Source: Sporomusa sphaeroides DSM 2875
Lineage (GTDB): Bacteria > Bacillota > Negativicutes > Sporomusales > Sporomusaceae
Assembly: GCF_001941975.2 (NCBI RefSeq)
Contig: NZ_CP146991.1
Coordinates: forward strand, 1,055,501-1,119,500
DNA length: 64,000 nt
Direction: 5' to 3'
The translations under genes and the position numbers were made by a program. Every line of letters begins with the position of its first letter. The stretch's first letter is position 1. Shown here in pieces: positions 26,684-34,734 of the stretch. The notes under the pieces were generated by a model. The model saw only the letters and a program-made list of their open reading frames with translations. It searched no databases and had not been told where the DNA came from.

Positions 26684-27358
26684 ATGGAAATTATGCCGGC
26701 ATACGAGAAAAAAAGTCTGAGCGATATAGTTGTTGCTTATGTGAAAAGTAAAATTTTGTCCGGTGCATTGAAAAGCGGTGATAAACTGATTGAGGCGGAT
26801 ATTTCCAGCGAGTTAAACACCAGCCGCGCCCCTGTACGCGAAGCGATGCGAATTCTGAACGAACAGGGGATTATTTCTTTTTCGCCGAGAAGAGGTAATC
26901 AGGTTCTGGAATTGAGTCCTAAAGAGGTTCTCGAGGTATTTGAGGTACGCATCTCGCTTGAAATTCAGATATTGCATGTACTTGTCACCCAAGATAAGCT
27001 GCAGGAGAACGATTACCAGGAATTGTACAATCTGACGCGGGAGATGAAAAATGGCGAAGGACGATGTAGTAACGATGAGGAGCGTGTATCCTTGTTGAAT
27101 ACATTGGATTTATCTTTTCACCGTTATTTGTGGAATGCTTCTGAAAGCAGCCGGCGTGCGCAGATTCTGGAGGGTTTGTTTTACCAGCTTTTGATTGTTA
27201 TGAACCAAGATATTGTAACACTGGGTACCTTTGAGGAGAAGGCACAGGAGCATTTGCGGATTCTTAACGCCTTGAAAACCAAACAGTCGCCGCTGGTGTT
27301 GGACGAATTCATGAGGCATATGCACAATTATGTTGACGCAATGTTTACCAAACAATAA
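26684..27358 (+). CDS. GntR/FadR family transcriptional regulator
   Basis: 224-residue regulator: N-terminal winged HTH (LSDIVVAYVKSKILSGALKSGDKL...SRAPVREAMRIL) and a C-terminal all-helical FCD ligand-binding domain. FCD proteins sense small organic acids or sugar acids. It stands alone between the reductase block and the spore cluster, so its target is not evident. The following 232 bases hold only short AT-rich sequence and the terminator at 27547. Confidence 0.88.
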   Translation: MEIMPAYEKKSLSDIVVAYVKSKILSGALKSGDKLIEADISSELNTSRAPVREAMRILNEQGIISFSPRRGNQVLELSPKEVLEVFEVRISLEIQILHVLVTQDKLQENDYQELYNLTREMKNGEGRCSNDEERVSLLNTLDLSFHRYLWNASESSRRAQILEGLFYQLLIVMNQDIVTLGTFEEKAQEHLRILNALKTKQSPLVLDEFMRHMHNYVDAMFTKQ

Positions 27359-27546
27359 ATAAGCCAATAAGGCTGTTTAAGCATGCTTATTTTTTTTTAT
27401 CCCAACAGAAAACATAATTTTTTAAGAACAGGATAAGAGCAGCATCGACTTGTACCATAGCCATAGGCTTGGTGCAAGTCGTGTTTCTTAATGCGGAAAT
27501 ATAGATTAATCACATATGCGCAAGGGTTAAATAAAAGATATAAACA

Positions 27547-27570
27547 AAGCTGGAACGAAAGTTCCAGCTT
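27547..27570 (-). terminator. Terminator of the spoVA-type operon
   Basis: AAGCTGGAAC-GAAA-GTTCCAGCTT, 10-bp stem with a GAAA/TTTC loop, followed on the minus strand by TTGTTTA. Confidence 0.75.
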
Positions 27571-27590
27571 GTTCATGTTCCGGGCTGAGC

Positions 27591-27797
27591 TTATTGCTGT
27601 TTGTATTGGGGTTCCTGCTTTTCAACATATTTTTGTCTTTGCTGTAATGTTTCAACGGCATTATCAAGTGTTGTTGCCAGTTGCTCAAAGGTTTGTTTTG
27701 CTTGCTGGTCTTGCGTTTCCAATGAAAATGTCTTCATCGTAGCTGCGGCATTTTGCACTGTGGCGATGGCCTGAGTCATCTGAGTACCTACTGTCAT
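27591..27797 (-). CDS. DUF1657 family protein (spore cluster), copy C
   Basis: 68-residue helical protein (MTVGTQMTQAIATVQNAAAT... EPQYKQQ). DUF1657 genes accompany mobile-type spoVA operons. It is the last gene of the minus-strand spore operon. It shares TFSLETQ with the tail of the DUF421 protein at 29771 and the EPQYK ending with the copy at 30716. Molecular role unknown. AGGAGGTGAAG precedes the start. Confidence 0.85.
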   Translation of the reverse strand: MTVGTQMTQAIATVQNAAATMKTFSLETQDQQAKQTFEQLATTLDNAVETLQQRQKYVEKQEPQYKQQ

Positions 27798-27908
27798 CTT
27801 TCTTCACCTCCTTTTACAGCAGTGCATGTACCTGTTGCTTAACCTGTGTTAAGACTCCCGGCTGCTGTAAATGGGAGGTTAGCCCACAGGCACGAATAAA
27901 TGGTTGAC

Positions 27909-28265
27909 TTAGCCCTTTGGCTTACAGAGTAAGGCTGCCAGGAACCCGAAAATAATGGCCGCTGAAATGCCGGCGCTGGTAACTTTAAAAATGCCGGTCA
28001 ACACGCCGACAAGACCGGTTTTTTCCGCCTCCTGCAGGGCACCTTTTACCAGTTGATTGCCAAAACTGCTTATCGGAACCGATGCTCCCGCACCGGCAAA
28101 TTTAATTAAATCGTCATATACGCCAAAGCCGCCTAACACAGCTCCGGTCACTACCAGCGCAACCATGGTGTGCGCCGGCGTTAGCTTCAGTCCATCCATC
28201 AGGAGTTGTCCAATTACGCAGATTGTTCCACCAACGACAAATGCTAAAATAAACTTTTCCAACAT
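27909..28265 (-). CDS. spoVAE: Stage V sporulation protein AE (SpoVAE/SpoVAEb type)
   Basis: 118-residue membrane protein with about three TM helices and the family motif GGFGVYDDLIKFAGAGASVPISSFGNQL. Part of the inner-membrane SpoVA channel that moves dipicolinic acid into and out of spores. It follows spoVAD with a 10-base gap. The 111 bases downstream contain a weak relative of the dispersed repeat (AGACTCCC...GGGAGG). Confidence 0.93.
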   Translation of the reverse strand: MLEKFILAFVVGGTICVIGQLLMDGLKLTPAHTMVALVVTGAVLGGFGVYDDLIKFAGAGASVPISSFGNQLVKGALQEAEKTGLVGVLTGIFKVTSAGISAAIIFGFLAALLCKPKG

Positions 28266-28275
28266 AAGCCTCCTG

Positions 28276-29277
28276 TTACATTTCTATTGCTACCGCATGG
28301 GCAACACAGGGTATGCTTTCTTTTTGCTGATATGACATGGGGGAGAGCAAAGCGCCTGTGGCGATGACCAGAATCCGGTTCAATTCCCCCCGGCGCATGC
28401 GGTTTAAAAGGTGGCCGAACGTAGTTGTGGCAACACAGGCGCAGCCACTGCCGCCGGCGATAACCGGCTGGTCTTCTTTGTACATTAACAGACCGCAGTC
28501 GGTGAATTTTTCCACCGGGATATCCAGGCCGTGTTTGGTAAGCAGATCGCCGGCAATCCGGTGACCAACCTTGCCCAGGTCGCCGGTGGTAATCAGGTCA
28601 TAGTGATTGGGGGATATGTTCAGATCCCGGAAATGGGCTTGGATGGTGTCAACGGCAGCCGGAGCCATGGCGGCACCCATGTTAAAAGGATCGGAAAGCC
28701 CCATGTCAATTACCCGCCCAATTGTAGAGGCGATAACTCGCGGGCCTTCCCCTTGTTTAGCGACAACGGCGGCACCGGCTCCGGTCACAGTCCACTGGGC
28801 AGTCGGCGGTTTTTGTGCACCATATTCGGTAGGATAACGGTATTGTTTTTCCGAGGCGGCATTGTGGCTGGATGTACCGACAAGTGCATTCTGGGCGAAA
28901 CCGCCGTCAATAATCGCCGAGGCCAGGGAAAGGCCTTCCATCGAACTGGAACAGGCGCCATAAATACCCAAATAGGGAACGGCAAGGGTTCGGGCGGTAA
29001 AGCTGCTGGGCATAATCTGGTTAATCAGATCGCCGCTGAAAAAAAACTGGATATCTTCTTTTTTAAGCCCAGCCTTCTTAATTGCCGTTTCGCAAGCTTG
29101 CTCCAACAGTAGTTTTTCGGCTTGCTCATAGCTGTCCTGACCAAGCCAGATATCACCGTGCAGCAGGTCGAAATCGCCTGCCAGATTGCCCTGGGCCTCA
29201 AAAGGCCCGCCGATAGCCGCCGAAGCAATGATTGCCGGTTTAGACGGAAAAATCCATGTTTGATGACCTTGCAGCAT
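28276..29277 (-). CDS. spoVAD: Stage V sporulation protein AD (SpoVAD)
   Basis: 333-residue soluble SpoVA subunit with a thiolase-like fold; SpoVAD binds dipicolinic acid. Typical N-terminus GHQTWIFPSKPAIIASAAIGGPFEAQG, CSSSMEGLSLAS (thiolase-like Cys region), and C-terminal GGSGCACVATTTFGHLLNRM. It directly abuts spoVAC (stop and start adjacent). The set lacks spoVAA, spoVAB and spoVAF, as in mobile spoVA2mob operons. Confidence 0.95.
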   Translation of the reverse strand: MLQGHQTWIFPSKPAIIASAAIGGPFEAQGNLAGDFDLLHGDIWLGQDSYEQAEKLLLEQACETAIKKAGLKKEDIQFFFSGDLINQIMPSSFTARTLAVPYLGIYGACSSSMEGLSLASAIIDGGFAQNALVGTSSHNAASEKQYRYPTEYGAQKPPTAQWTVTGAGAAVVAKQGEGPRVIASTIGRVIDMGLSDPFNMGAAMAPAAVDTIQAHFRDLNISPNHYDLITTGDLGKVGHRIAGDLLTKHGLDIPVEKFTDCGLLMYKEDQPVIAGGSGCACVATTTFGHLLNRMRRGELNRILVIATGALLSPMSYQQKESIPCVAHAVAIEM

Positions 29278-29757
29278 TTACATTCCACCTAACGATGTTA
29301 TGAGTACCCGCACAATGGCGACAACAAAAGCGGAAAAGACGCCAAATACCAGAACCGGTCCGGCGATTTTAAACATGTTGCCGCCGACACCCAGTACAAA
29401 CCCCTCACTTTTATGGTCAAGGGCGGCTGAGGTAATAGTATTGGCAAACCCTGTAACCGGCACTGCGCTCCCGGCACCGCCCCATTGAGCGATGTGATCA
29501 TATACTCCGATACTGGTAAGGATCACGGAAAGCAAAATCATAATAGCCACCGTCGGATCGCCGGCTGTCTTTTCATCAAAATTAAAATAGGTCATAAAAA
29601 ACAACTGTACTCCCTGGCCTATCGTACAGATAATGCCGCCGACAATAAAAGCGCGAATGCAGTTTTTGAATAGGGGACGCTGCGGCTCCCGCGCGCGGGC
29701 AAAGTCCTGGTACTGCTGCTGGGCGGGAGTCAGCTTCTTGCGTTTGATACTTGACAA
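29278..29757 (-). CDS. spoVAC: Stage V sporulation protein AC (SpoVAC)
   Basis: 159-residue membrane subunit, a mechanosensitive-channel-like component of the SpoVA complex. The N-terminal cytoplasmic KKLTPAQQQYQDFARAREP is followed by ~4 TM segments, with GVYDHIAQWGGAGSAVPVTGFAN parallel to the SpoVAE motif. ATG follows AAGGTGGA. It lies 13 bases downstream of the DUF421 gene. Confidence 0.94.
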   Translation of the reverse strand: MSSIKRKKLTPAQQQYQDFARAREPQRPLFKNCIRAFIVGGIICTIGQGVQLFFMTYFNFDEKTAGDPTVAIMILLSVILTSIGVYDHIAQWGGAGSAVPVTGFANTITSAALDHKSEGFVLGVGGNMFKIAGPVLVFGVFSAFVVAIVRVLITSLGGM

Positions 29758-29770
29758 TATAATCCACCTT

Positions 29771-30628
29771 CTAACGCAATAAATATGGTTTAAGCTTAGC
29801 CATAAGGCGGCTTATCTGTTTCGCATGCTCAGCATACATTTGTTTAGCAGCCTCATTCTGGGTTTCCAGTGAAAAGGTTGTAAGGTCGGCCTGCACTTTT
29901 TCAAAGTTTGCATACAGCATTTCCTTGATTTTGGGTTGCGGCAGTTGGACCGAGTCATCAAACAAATCGAGGTACAAATCACCGGAAGAGTCTACTTGTC
30001 CGACAAAAACATTATCCAGCGATACCCCTATTGTCTCCAGTTGGATGCCCAGCCATTCGGTGTTAAAGCCTAAAGACGCGAGCGGCTCAGGCAATATGTT
30101 GCCGTCAAGGATGACTGTCTGCGGTTCTGCCAGAGGGGCTGTTTTTATCCCCAGATCATGCGCCGCTACAGGCTTTTTGTCAGATTTCATAAATACACTG
30201 ATGTCACCGGTATCTTCCATTACCGCAAATTCTACATCTGCCAGATTAAAAGCATTTTTGGAACGAAGCTCCCGCAGCAGTTCTTCGCCGGTTAGCCTTG
30301 TTTGCAGGAGATTTTCCTCCATAATTTTTCCATGCTTGACTAACACCGTTTCCTTTCCATTGACCAGGTCATGAACCCATTTGCTTTTAAGGGACAAATA
30401 ATCCAAAGCTATCGGCAGCAGCACCCAGACACTAAGCGCAACAAGTCCGATGGCAGGCCTGGTAAGCTGTAAGGATATGGCGGCGGCAATTACTGCCGCT
30501 GCTATGTAACATACAAACCGAAACGGCGTTATCCGGGCAAGATTTCTCTTTCCCATCACCCTGGTCAAAAGCAGCAGCAAAAAGAATAACGAAACTGAAC
30601 TAAGTAATATCTGTAGCCATGCCTGCAT
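29771..30628 (-). CDS. DUF421 (YetF-like) membrane protein with C-terminal DUF1657-like domain
   Basis: 285 residues. Residues ~1-90 hold three TM helices (RVMGKRNLARITPFRFVCYI), residues ~95-215 the soluble YetF domain (VLVKHGKIMEENLLQTRLT), and residues ~235-285 a helical tail (TTFSLETQNEAAKQMYAEHA) that resembles the stand-alone DUF1657 proteins of the same operon. Such DUF421/DUF1657 proteins are part of the spoVA2mob operons linked to high spore heat resistance in Bacillus. The fused tail suggests DUF421 and DUF1657 act together at the spore membrane (inference). Confidence 0.88.
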   Translation of the reverse strand: MQAWLQILLSSVSLFFLLLLLTRVMGKRNLARITPFRFVCYIAAAVIAAAISLQLTRPAIGLVALSVWVLLPIALDYLSLKSKWVHDLVNGKETVLVKHGKIMEENLLQTRLTGEELLRELRSKNAFNLADVEFAVMEDTGDISVFMKSDKKPVAAHDLGIKTAPLAEPQTVILDGNILPEPLASLGFNTEWLGIQLETIGVSLDNVFVGQVDSSGDLYLDLFDDSVQLPQPKIKEMLYANFEKVQADLTTFSLETQNEAAKQMYAEHAKQISRLMAKLKPYLLR

Positions 30629-30715
30629 TGTTTAATCTCCTGACTAGTACCTTGCGTCACTTATAATTTGAAGTTAAATAACTGTAGAATTCAAGTGGTT
30701 AGACGACGCAAAGTT

Positions 30716-30922
30716 CTAATTTCCTTTATATTGTGGTTCCTGATACTCTAATGTCTGCAATCTTCTTTCAAGGTCATTAATAATTATCCCGGTAGCTGCC
30801 AGGGCTTCCTTGTAGACTAACTTGGTTTCTTCATCCCGTGTCTGCGCTGTATAGAGTCTTAATGTACCCTGAGTACCTTTTAAAGTAGCTAATGTCTGTT
30901 TGACTTGAGAAGCAACTGTCAT
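30716..30922 (-). CDS. DUF1657 family protein (spore cluster), copy A
   Basis: 68-residue first gene of the minus-strand spore operon (MTVASQVKQTLATLKGTQGT...EYQEPQYKGN). Predicted two-helix hairpin, no TM or signal peptide. GGAGGTACTTCAA precedes the ATG. A sigma-G-type promoter lies 20 bases upstream of the start. Confidence 0.85.
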   Translation of the reverse strand: MTVASQVKQTLATLKGTQGTLRLYTAQTRDEETKLVYKEALAATGIIINDLERRLQTLEYQEPQYKGN

Positions 30923-30943
30923 TTGAAGTACCTCCGTTTACCA

Positions 30944-30973
30944 TAGTATGGTTACTTTTAGCAAGGTTAATTC
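30944..30973 (-). promoter_or_regulatory. Sigma-G-type forespore promoter of the spoVA-type operon
   Basis: On the minus strand GAATT-N18-CATACTA, close to the Bacillus sigma-G consensus (GHATR, 17-18, CATNNTA). Fits the forespore expression of spoVA genes. A CATTATA at 31005-31011 on the plus strand may be the -10 of the divergent DUF421 gene, but it has no clear -35. Confidence 0.65.
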
Positions 30974-31084
30974 AGTAAAATAGGCTGAAAAATTTTACCC
31001 GGGACATTATAAACAAGCGGAGGATATCTTCCTTGTCCTTTGCGCACCCTATAGCACATATGGGTTTGTAAAGGAGGCAGCACC

Positions 31085-31804
31085 ATGGAATGGCAGGAAT
31101 TTATTCGCGATACGTGGCAGACGACACTGGTATTCTTAGGACTGCTGGTTTTAACCCGGGTACTTGGTAAGACGCAGGTCGGACAACTGACATACTATGA
31201 ATACATCAGCGGCATTACCATCGGCTCGCTTGCTGCCAACATAGCGGCAGCTGACGCCGATAAAGTGTGGAACCATTATTATGATCTTATTTTATTTGTG
31301 GCACTCACCTATGCCGTATCGCTTATTACCGTCAAAAGCCGTCCTCTCAGGAAGTTAATTGACGGCTCGCCCACAATCGTAATCGAAAATGGAAAGATTA
31401 TTGAAGAAAATATGGGGCACCTGCGCTATGACCTGGATGAACTGCATGGACAATTGCGCGAACAGGGGGTCTTAGACCCTGCCGAAGTACAATACGCAAT
31501 TTTAGAAACCACAGGCAAGTTAAGTGTAATAAAAAAGACTGACAATCAGCCTGTGACGAAAAGTGATTTTAATATTCACCTGCCTGATCCGGTTTTCCCG
31601 GTGGAATTCATTATGGACGGGGTAGTCATTGAGCATAATTTACGAAAAAAGCACCGATCACAAGCCTGGCTGGAGGAGGAATTAGCCAAGCAAGATATCA
31701 CCGATATTTCTGAGGTAACCTATGCCGGCATTGATTCTAAAGGACAGCTGTTTATCAATCGCAAAACCCCGTCAAATTATAGTAAAAAAAATAGTGACAA
31801 TTAA
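31085..31804 (+). CDS. DUF421 (YetF-like) membrane protein, divergent copy
   Basis: 239 residues; N-terminal TM helices (TRVLGKTQVGQLTYYEYISGITIGSLAA) and soluble YetF domain (VIENGKIIEENMGHLRYDLDELHGQLR). It lacks the DUF1657-like tail of the paralogue at 29771. It is transcribed away from the spore operon and shares its 162-base upstream region. Probably a second spore-membrane component. AAAGGAGGC precedes ATG. Confidence 0.87.
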   Translation: MEWQEFIRDTWQTTLVFLGLLVLTRVLGKTQVGQLTYYEYISGITIGSLAANIAAADADKVWNHYYDLILFVALTYAVSLITVKSRPLRKLIDGSPTIVIENGKIIEENMGHLRYDLDELHGQLREQGVLDPAEVQYAILETTGKLSVIKKTDNQPVTKSDFNIHLPDPVFPVEFIMDGVVIEHNLRKKHRSQAWLEEELAKQDITDISEVTYAGIDSKGQLFINRKTPSNYSKKNSDN

Positions 31805-31813
31805 TTTTCCGGA

Positions 31814-32233
31814 TTAATCGCTGCACAATATTATCAGACCGATGGTGACAATAAGCGCTCCGATAAGCTGGCGCAAAGACAACGGCTGACTCAAAAATAC
31901 GTTGCCCAAGACCATCGTTACCAGCGGCGCACAGGACATGAGTACAGCAATCTCATAAACATCGCCTTTTTGGAGTGCGTAAAAATACGCCAATTCGCCC
32001 AGGACGGCCGCTAAGACGGCTTCCATCCCGACCATGAGCCAGCTGGATAATGATAATGCCGTAAACCCGACAGGGGTTTTGGTAAGGAGCAGCCAGATAC
32101 TGATAAGACCGGTGGCGATGAAAGTCCTGATTACCAGCGTGGTGACAGGATTGATATTGTGAAGGGCTGATTTGCCGAACAATGGCGCTGAACCCAGGCA
32201 GAGAACGGCCAGAAAGGCATATAAGAATACCAA
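31814..32233 (-). CDS. Single-domain EamA/DMT family transporter
   Basis: 139 residues, about four to five TM helices, one EamA unit (PLFGKSALHNINPVTTLVIRTFIATG; C-terminal SQPLSLRQLIGALIVTIGLIIL). Half the size of two-domain EamA transporters, so it must dimerise. Such half-size proteins occur with spore and DUF421 genes. Substrate unknown. Convergent with the DUF421 gene. Confidence 0.85.
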   Translation of the reverse strand: MVFLYAFLAVLCLGSAPLFGKSALHNINPVTTLVIRTFIATGLISIWLLLTKTPVGFTALSLSSWLMVGMEAVLAAVLGELAYFYALQKGDVYEIAVLMSCAPLVTMVLGNVFLSQPLSLRQLIGALIVTIGLIILCSD

Positions 32234-32393
32234 AATAACCCTCCTAATTATGCTGTTTTAAAAAGTATATGCCCGGAGACGGCAACTAACGCTTGTTTTG
32301 AACAGCAATGGCACATAGTTCCACTTATAATTACCTGTGGTCTGTAAAACAATAGTAAATGGAACCTTAACTATCAATGAGGAGGCTGGTATT

Positions 32394-32600
32394 ATGACGG
32401 TAAAAAAAGATCTGGAGAAGGCTCTGGCTGCTGCGGAAGCCGCTAAAGGCACGTATGCTACCTTTGCTACATCTACTGACGATTCCGGTGCGCAGACCAT
32501 GTTTGAACAAATGTCCCAGGATATGGAGCGGCATATTGCCCAACTCAATAGCCGTGTAAGCTCTACCTCAGAAACTAAATTGGCTAATCAGCAAGAATAA
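32394..32600 (+). CDS. DUF1657 family protein, copy B
   Basis: 68-residue helical protein (MTVKKDLEKALAAAEAAKGTYATFA...), starting MTV like the other two copies but without the EPQYK ending. ATG 32394 is chosen for GAGGAGG 12 bases upstream; a longer frame from 32337 is unlikely. It lies outside the operon but completes the cluster. A strong terminator follows. Confidence 0.8.
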   Translation: MTVKKDLEKALAAAEAAKGTYATFATSTDDSGAQTMFEQMSQDMERHIAQLNSRVSSTSETKLANQQE

Positions 32601-32605
32601 TGAAG

Positions 32606-32632
32606 CAAGGAGGTAGTTCACCTACCTCCTTG
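32606..32632 (+). terminator. Intrinsic terminator after DUF1657 copy B
   Basis: CAAGGAGGTAG-TTCAC-CTACCTCCTTG, a perfect 11-bp stem followed by TTAATG. Confidence 0.8.
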
Positions 32633-32666
32633 TTAATGCAAATTAAAATATAATAGGGTGAGACAG

Positions 32667-33611
32667 ATGGCGGTTAAGGTCGGCATTCCTCAAGCATTGC
32701 TCTATCATGAGTTCGGCAGCTTGTGGCTGGATTTTTTTCAGAATATCGGAGTAGCGGCAGTTCTCTCCGGTGAAACCAATAAACAAATAATAGACCGGGG
32801 GATGGCGCTGGCCATTGATGAATCCTGTATACCTTTGAAGGTTTACTTAGGCCATACGGCGTCCTTACTGGACACCTGCAGTCATATATTCGTACCTCGT
32901 ATCGCCCAGTATTACCCCGATAATCATCTGTGCGCCAAGCTGGCCGGTTTACCGGATATTGTGCAAAATACCTTTAGGCTGGTTAAGGAAAAGATAATTA
33001 GTCCCAATATCGAGGATAGGTCTGCTGCTACAACCTTACAGGCAATTCAGACTATCTGCCAGCCGTTAGGGGTATCTACTATTGACGGGCAGCAGGCGTA
33101 TTATAAGACTCTTAAAAATTGGCAGAAGGCTATCCCGCCCGGGCTCAGCCAGCCGCCCAGGCCTAAAATTGCGGTGATTGGCCATAGTTACATAATCAAT
33201 GATGTTTTTTTCAATAGTGATATTAAGAGAAAACTTAAATCCCAGGCAGTGGATATTATCACCCCGGCTGATTTGCCAAACAAAATACTTTACGAAGAAG
33301 CTAAAGAGTACCGGCAGGATATCTATTGGCAATTATCGCTAAAACTTGCCGGTGCTGTCCGGCATTTCTGCCGGCAAGCCGATATTGCCGGTATCATTTT
33401 AGTGACAAGTTTTGGCTGCGGTCCCGATTCGCTTGTTAACGAATATCTGGAGCATCATATTCTTAAGCCAGGCAATAAACCTTATCTGCTGCTGACTATT
33501 GATGAACATACCGGCAGCGCCGGGCTTATTACGCGAGTGGAAGCGTTCTGGGATATAGTGGAAAGGATGTTAAAGCTTGAAGGTAAGTTATCCCCACATG
33601 GGCTATCTTAG
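32667..33611 (+). CDS. Acyl-CoA dehydratase activase-related protein (DUF2229-like), first of pair
   Basis: 314 residues. Resembles the region that follows the ASKHA activase in large YjiL-type 2-hydroxyacyl-CoA dehydratase activases (GIPQALLYHEFGSLWLDFFQNIG; conserved Cys in DESCIPLKVYLGH; C-terminal SFGCGPDSLVNEYLEHH...DEHTGSAGLITRVEAF). It has no ATPase domain itself. The Cys residues could bind an Fe-S cluster. ATG 32667 has AGGGTGAG upstream. It overlaps the next gene by 35 bases, indicating coupled translation. Confidence 0.8.
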   Translation: MAVKVGIPQALLYHEFGSLWLDFFQNIGVAAVLSGETNKQIIDRGMALAIDESCIPLKVYLGHTASLLDTCSHIFVPRIAQYYPDNHLCAKLAGLPDIVQNTFRLVKEKIISPNIEDRSAATTLQAIQTICQPLGVSTIDGQQAYYKTLKNWQKAIPPGLSQPPRPKIAVIGHSYIINDVFFNSDIKRKLKSQAVDIITPADLPNKILYEEAKEYRQDIYWQLSLKLAGAVRHFCRQADIAGIILVTSFGCGPDSLVNEYLEHHILKPGNKPYLLLTIDEHTGSAGLITRVEAFWDIVERMLKLEGKLSPHGLS

Positions 33612-34656
33612 CCTACCGGTCTATCATTTACTGACAAACCTTGGTGTTGAGGTTGTTGCAGCTCCGCCAATCTCCAAAAAAACGGTAGACTTAGGTTCGC
33701 TGCATTCGCCGGAAGGGGCATGTCTGCCCTACAAGATCACTATGGGTAATTTTTTGGAGAGTATTGACCAGGGGGCCGACACCTTCGTGACTGTATGTGG
33801 TGCCGGAAAATGCCGTCTGGGTTTTTATCATGCCATTCAACAGCTTCAGCTCTCCAAGCTCAAACCCGTGGAGTTTTGCACCATCGATGTCGATCATCTT
33901 TTTACCGGGTTATATCACTGTTTACAACAGCTGGCCCCTCAGGCCGGCCGTTTGGCAATACTAAAACAACTGGCTATAACGATAAAAATGCTGAAAGCAC
34001 TTGATGACATAAACAGTGCCAAAAATTTCTATGGCTCACGGTCGGATGAGCCTGATCGAATCATTGACATAGCCGCCGGCTCTGCCGGCAAGTTTATGGA
34101 TTGCCGGACTTTCAGAGATATTAAGATTAAGCGGGAGCAAGTTATTGAATCAATAAAACTGCTGGGAGAAGCTGCCGGCAGCCAGCCGCCGAAGGTTGGC
34201 TTAGTCGGGGAATTCTATTTGCTGCTGGAACCGTATGTCAACCATCAAGTGGAAAATGTACTGGTTAAACAAGGGGTGGAAGTTAACAAATTTATTAATA
34301 CCGGTGAATGGGTCTATGCCAATACGTTATTGAGCTTCCTGGGGTTATATAGTGAGGAAAAGGCATACCGGCAGCAGGCAAAACCGTATCTTAACCATCA
34401 TGTTGGCGGTGAAGGGCTGAAGTCGGTAGGCAGCGCGTTATGGTGTGCCCGGCATGGTTATGACGGGATTATCCACATATATCCCTTTGGTTGTATGCCT
34501 GAACAGGTAGCCCAGTACGCACTCAAAAATATTGCCCAGGACCTGGAGGTGCCGTTACTGTCATTAAGTGTTGATGAACACTCCAGCGATGTTGGGGTTC
34601 TTACCAGACTGGAGGCTTTTGTCGACTGTATTAAACGCAAGAAAAAAGGTAAGTAA
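33577..34656 (+). CDS. Acyl-CoA dehydratase activase-related protein (DUF2229-like), second of pair
   Basis: 359 residues, start TTG with GGAAAGG upstream. Same family as its neighbour but a different segment. Cys motifs are SPEGACLPYKITMGNF and VTVCGAGKCRLGFYH, and the C-terminal part is YPFGCMPEQVAQYALK...SVDEHSSDVGVLTRLEAF. The last is the signature also found at the end of the fused protein at 58068 (DYSASDQGQLKTRLEAF). The pair may be a split electron-transfer or dehydratase-like complex. No substrate can be assigned. Confidence 0.78.
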   Translation: MKVSYPHMGYLSLPVYHLLTNLGVEVVAAPPISKKTVDLGSLHSPEGACLPYKITMGNFLESIDQGADTFVTVCGAGKCRLGFYHAIQQLQLSKLKPVEFCTIDVDHLFTGLYHCLQQLAPQAGRLAILKQLAITIKMLKALDDINSAKNFYGSRSDEPDRIIDIAAGSAGKFMDCRTFRDIKIKREQVIESIKLLGEAAGSQPPKVGLVGEFYLLLEPYVNHQVENVLVKQGVEVNKFINTGEWVYANTLLSFLGLYSEEKAYRQQAKPYLNHHVGGEGLKSVGSALWCARHGYDGIIHIYPFGCMPEQVAQYALKNIAQDLEVPLLSLSVDEHSSDVGVLTRLEAFVDCIKRKKKGK

Positions 34657-34700
34657 AACGGCAGCGTATTCCTTGTAAAGGTATATGCTGCCGTTTTTTA
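34656..34700 (+). terminator. Intrinsic terminator after the activase-related pair
   Basis: AACGGCAGCGTAT...ATATGCTGCCGTT followed by TTTTT. On the minus strand it also lies just beyond the permease gene end. Confidence 0.75.
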
Positions 34701-34734
34701 GTAACTCTTATTTTAGCTTGCCTGTAATTTTGCC

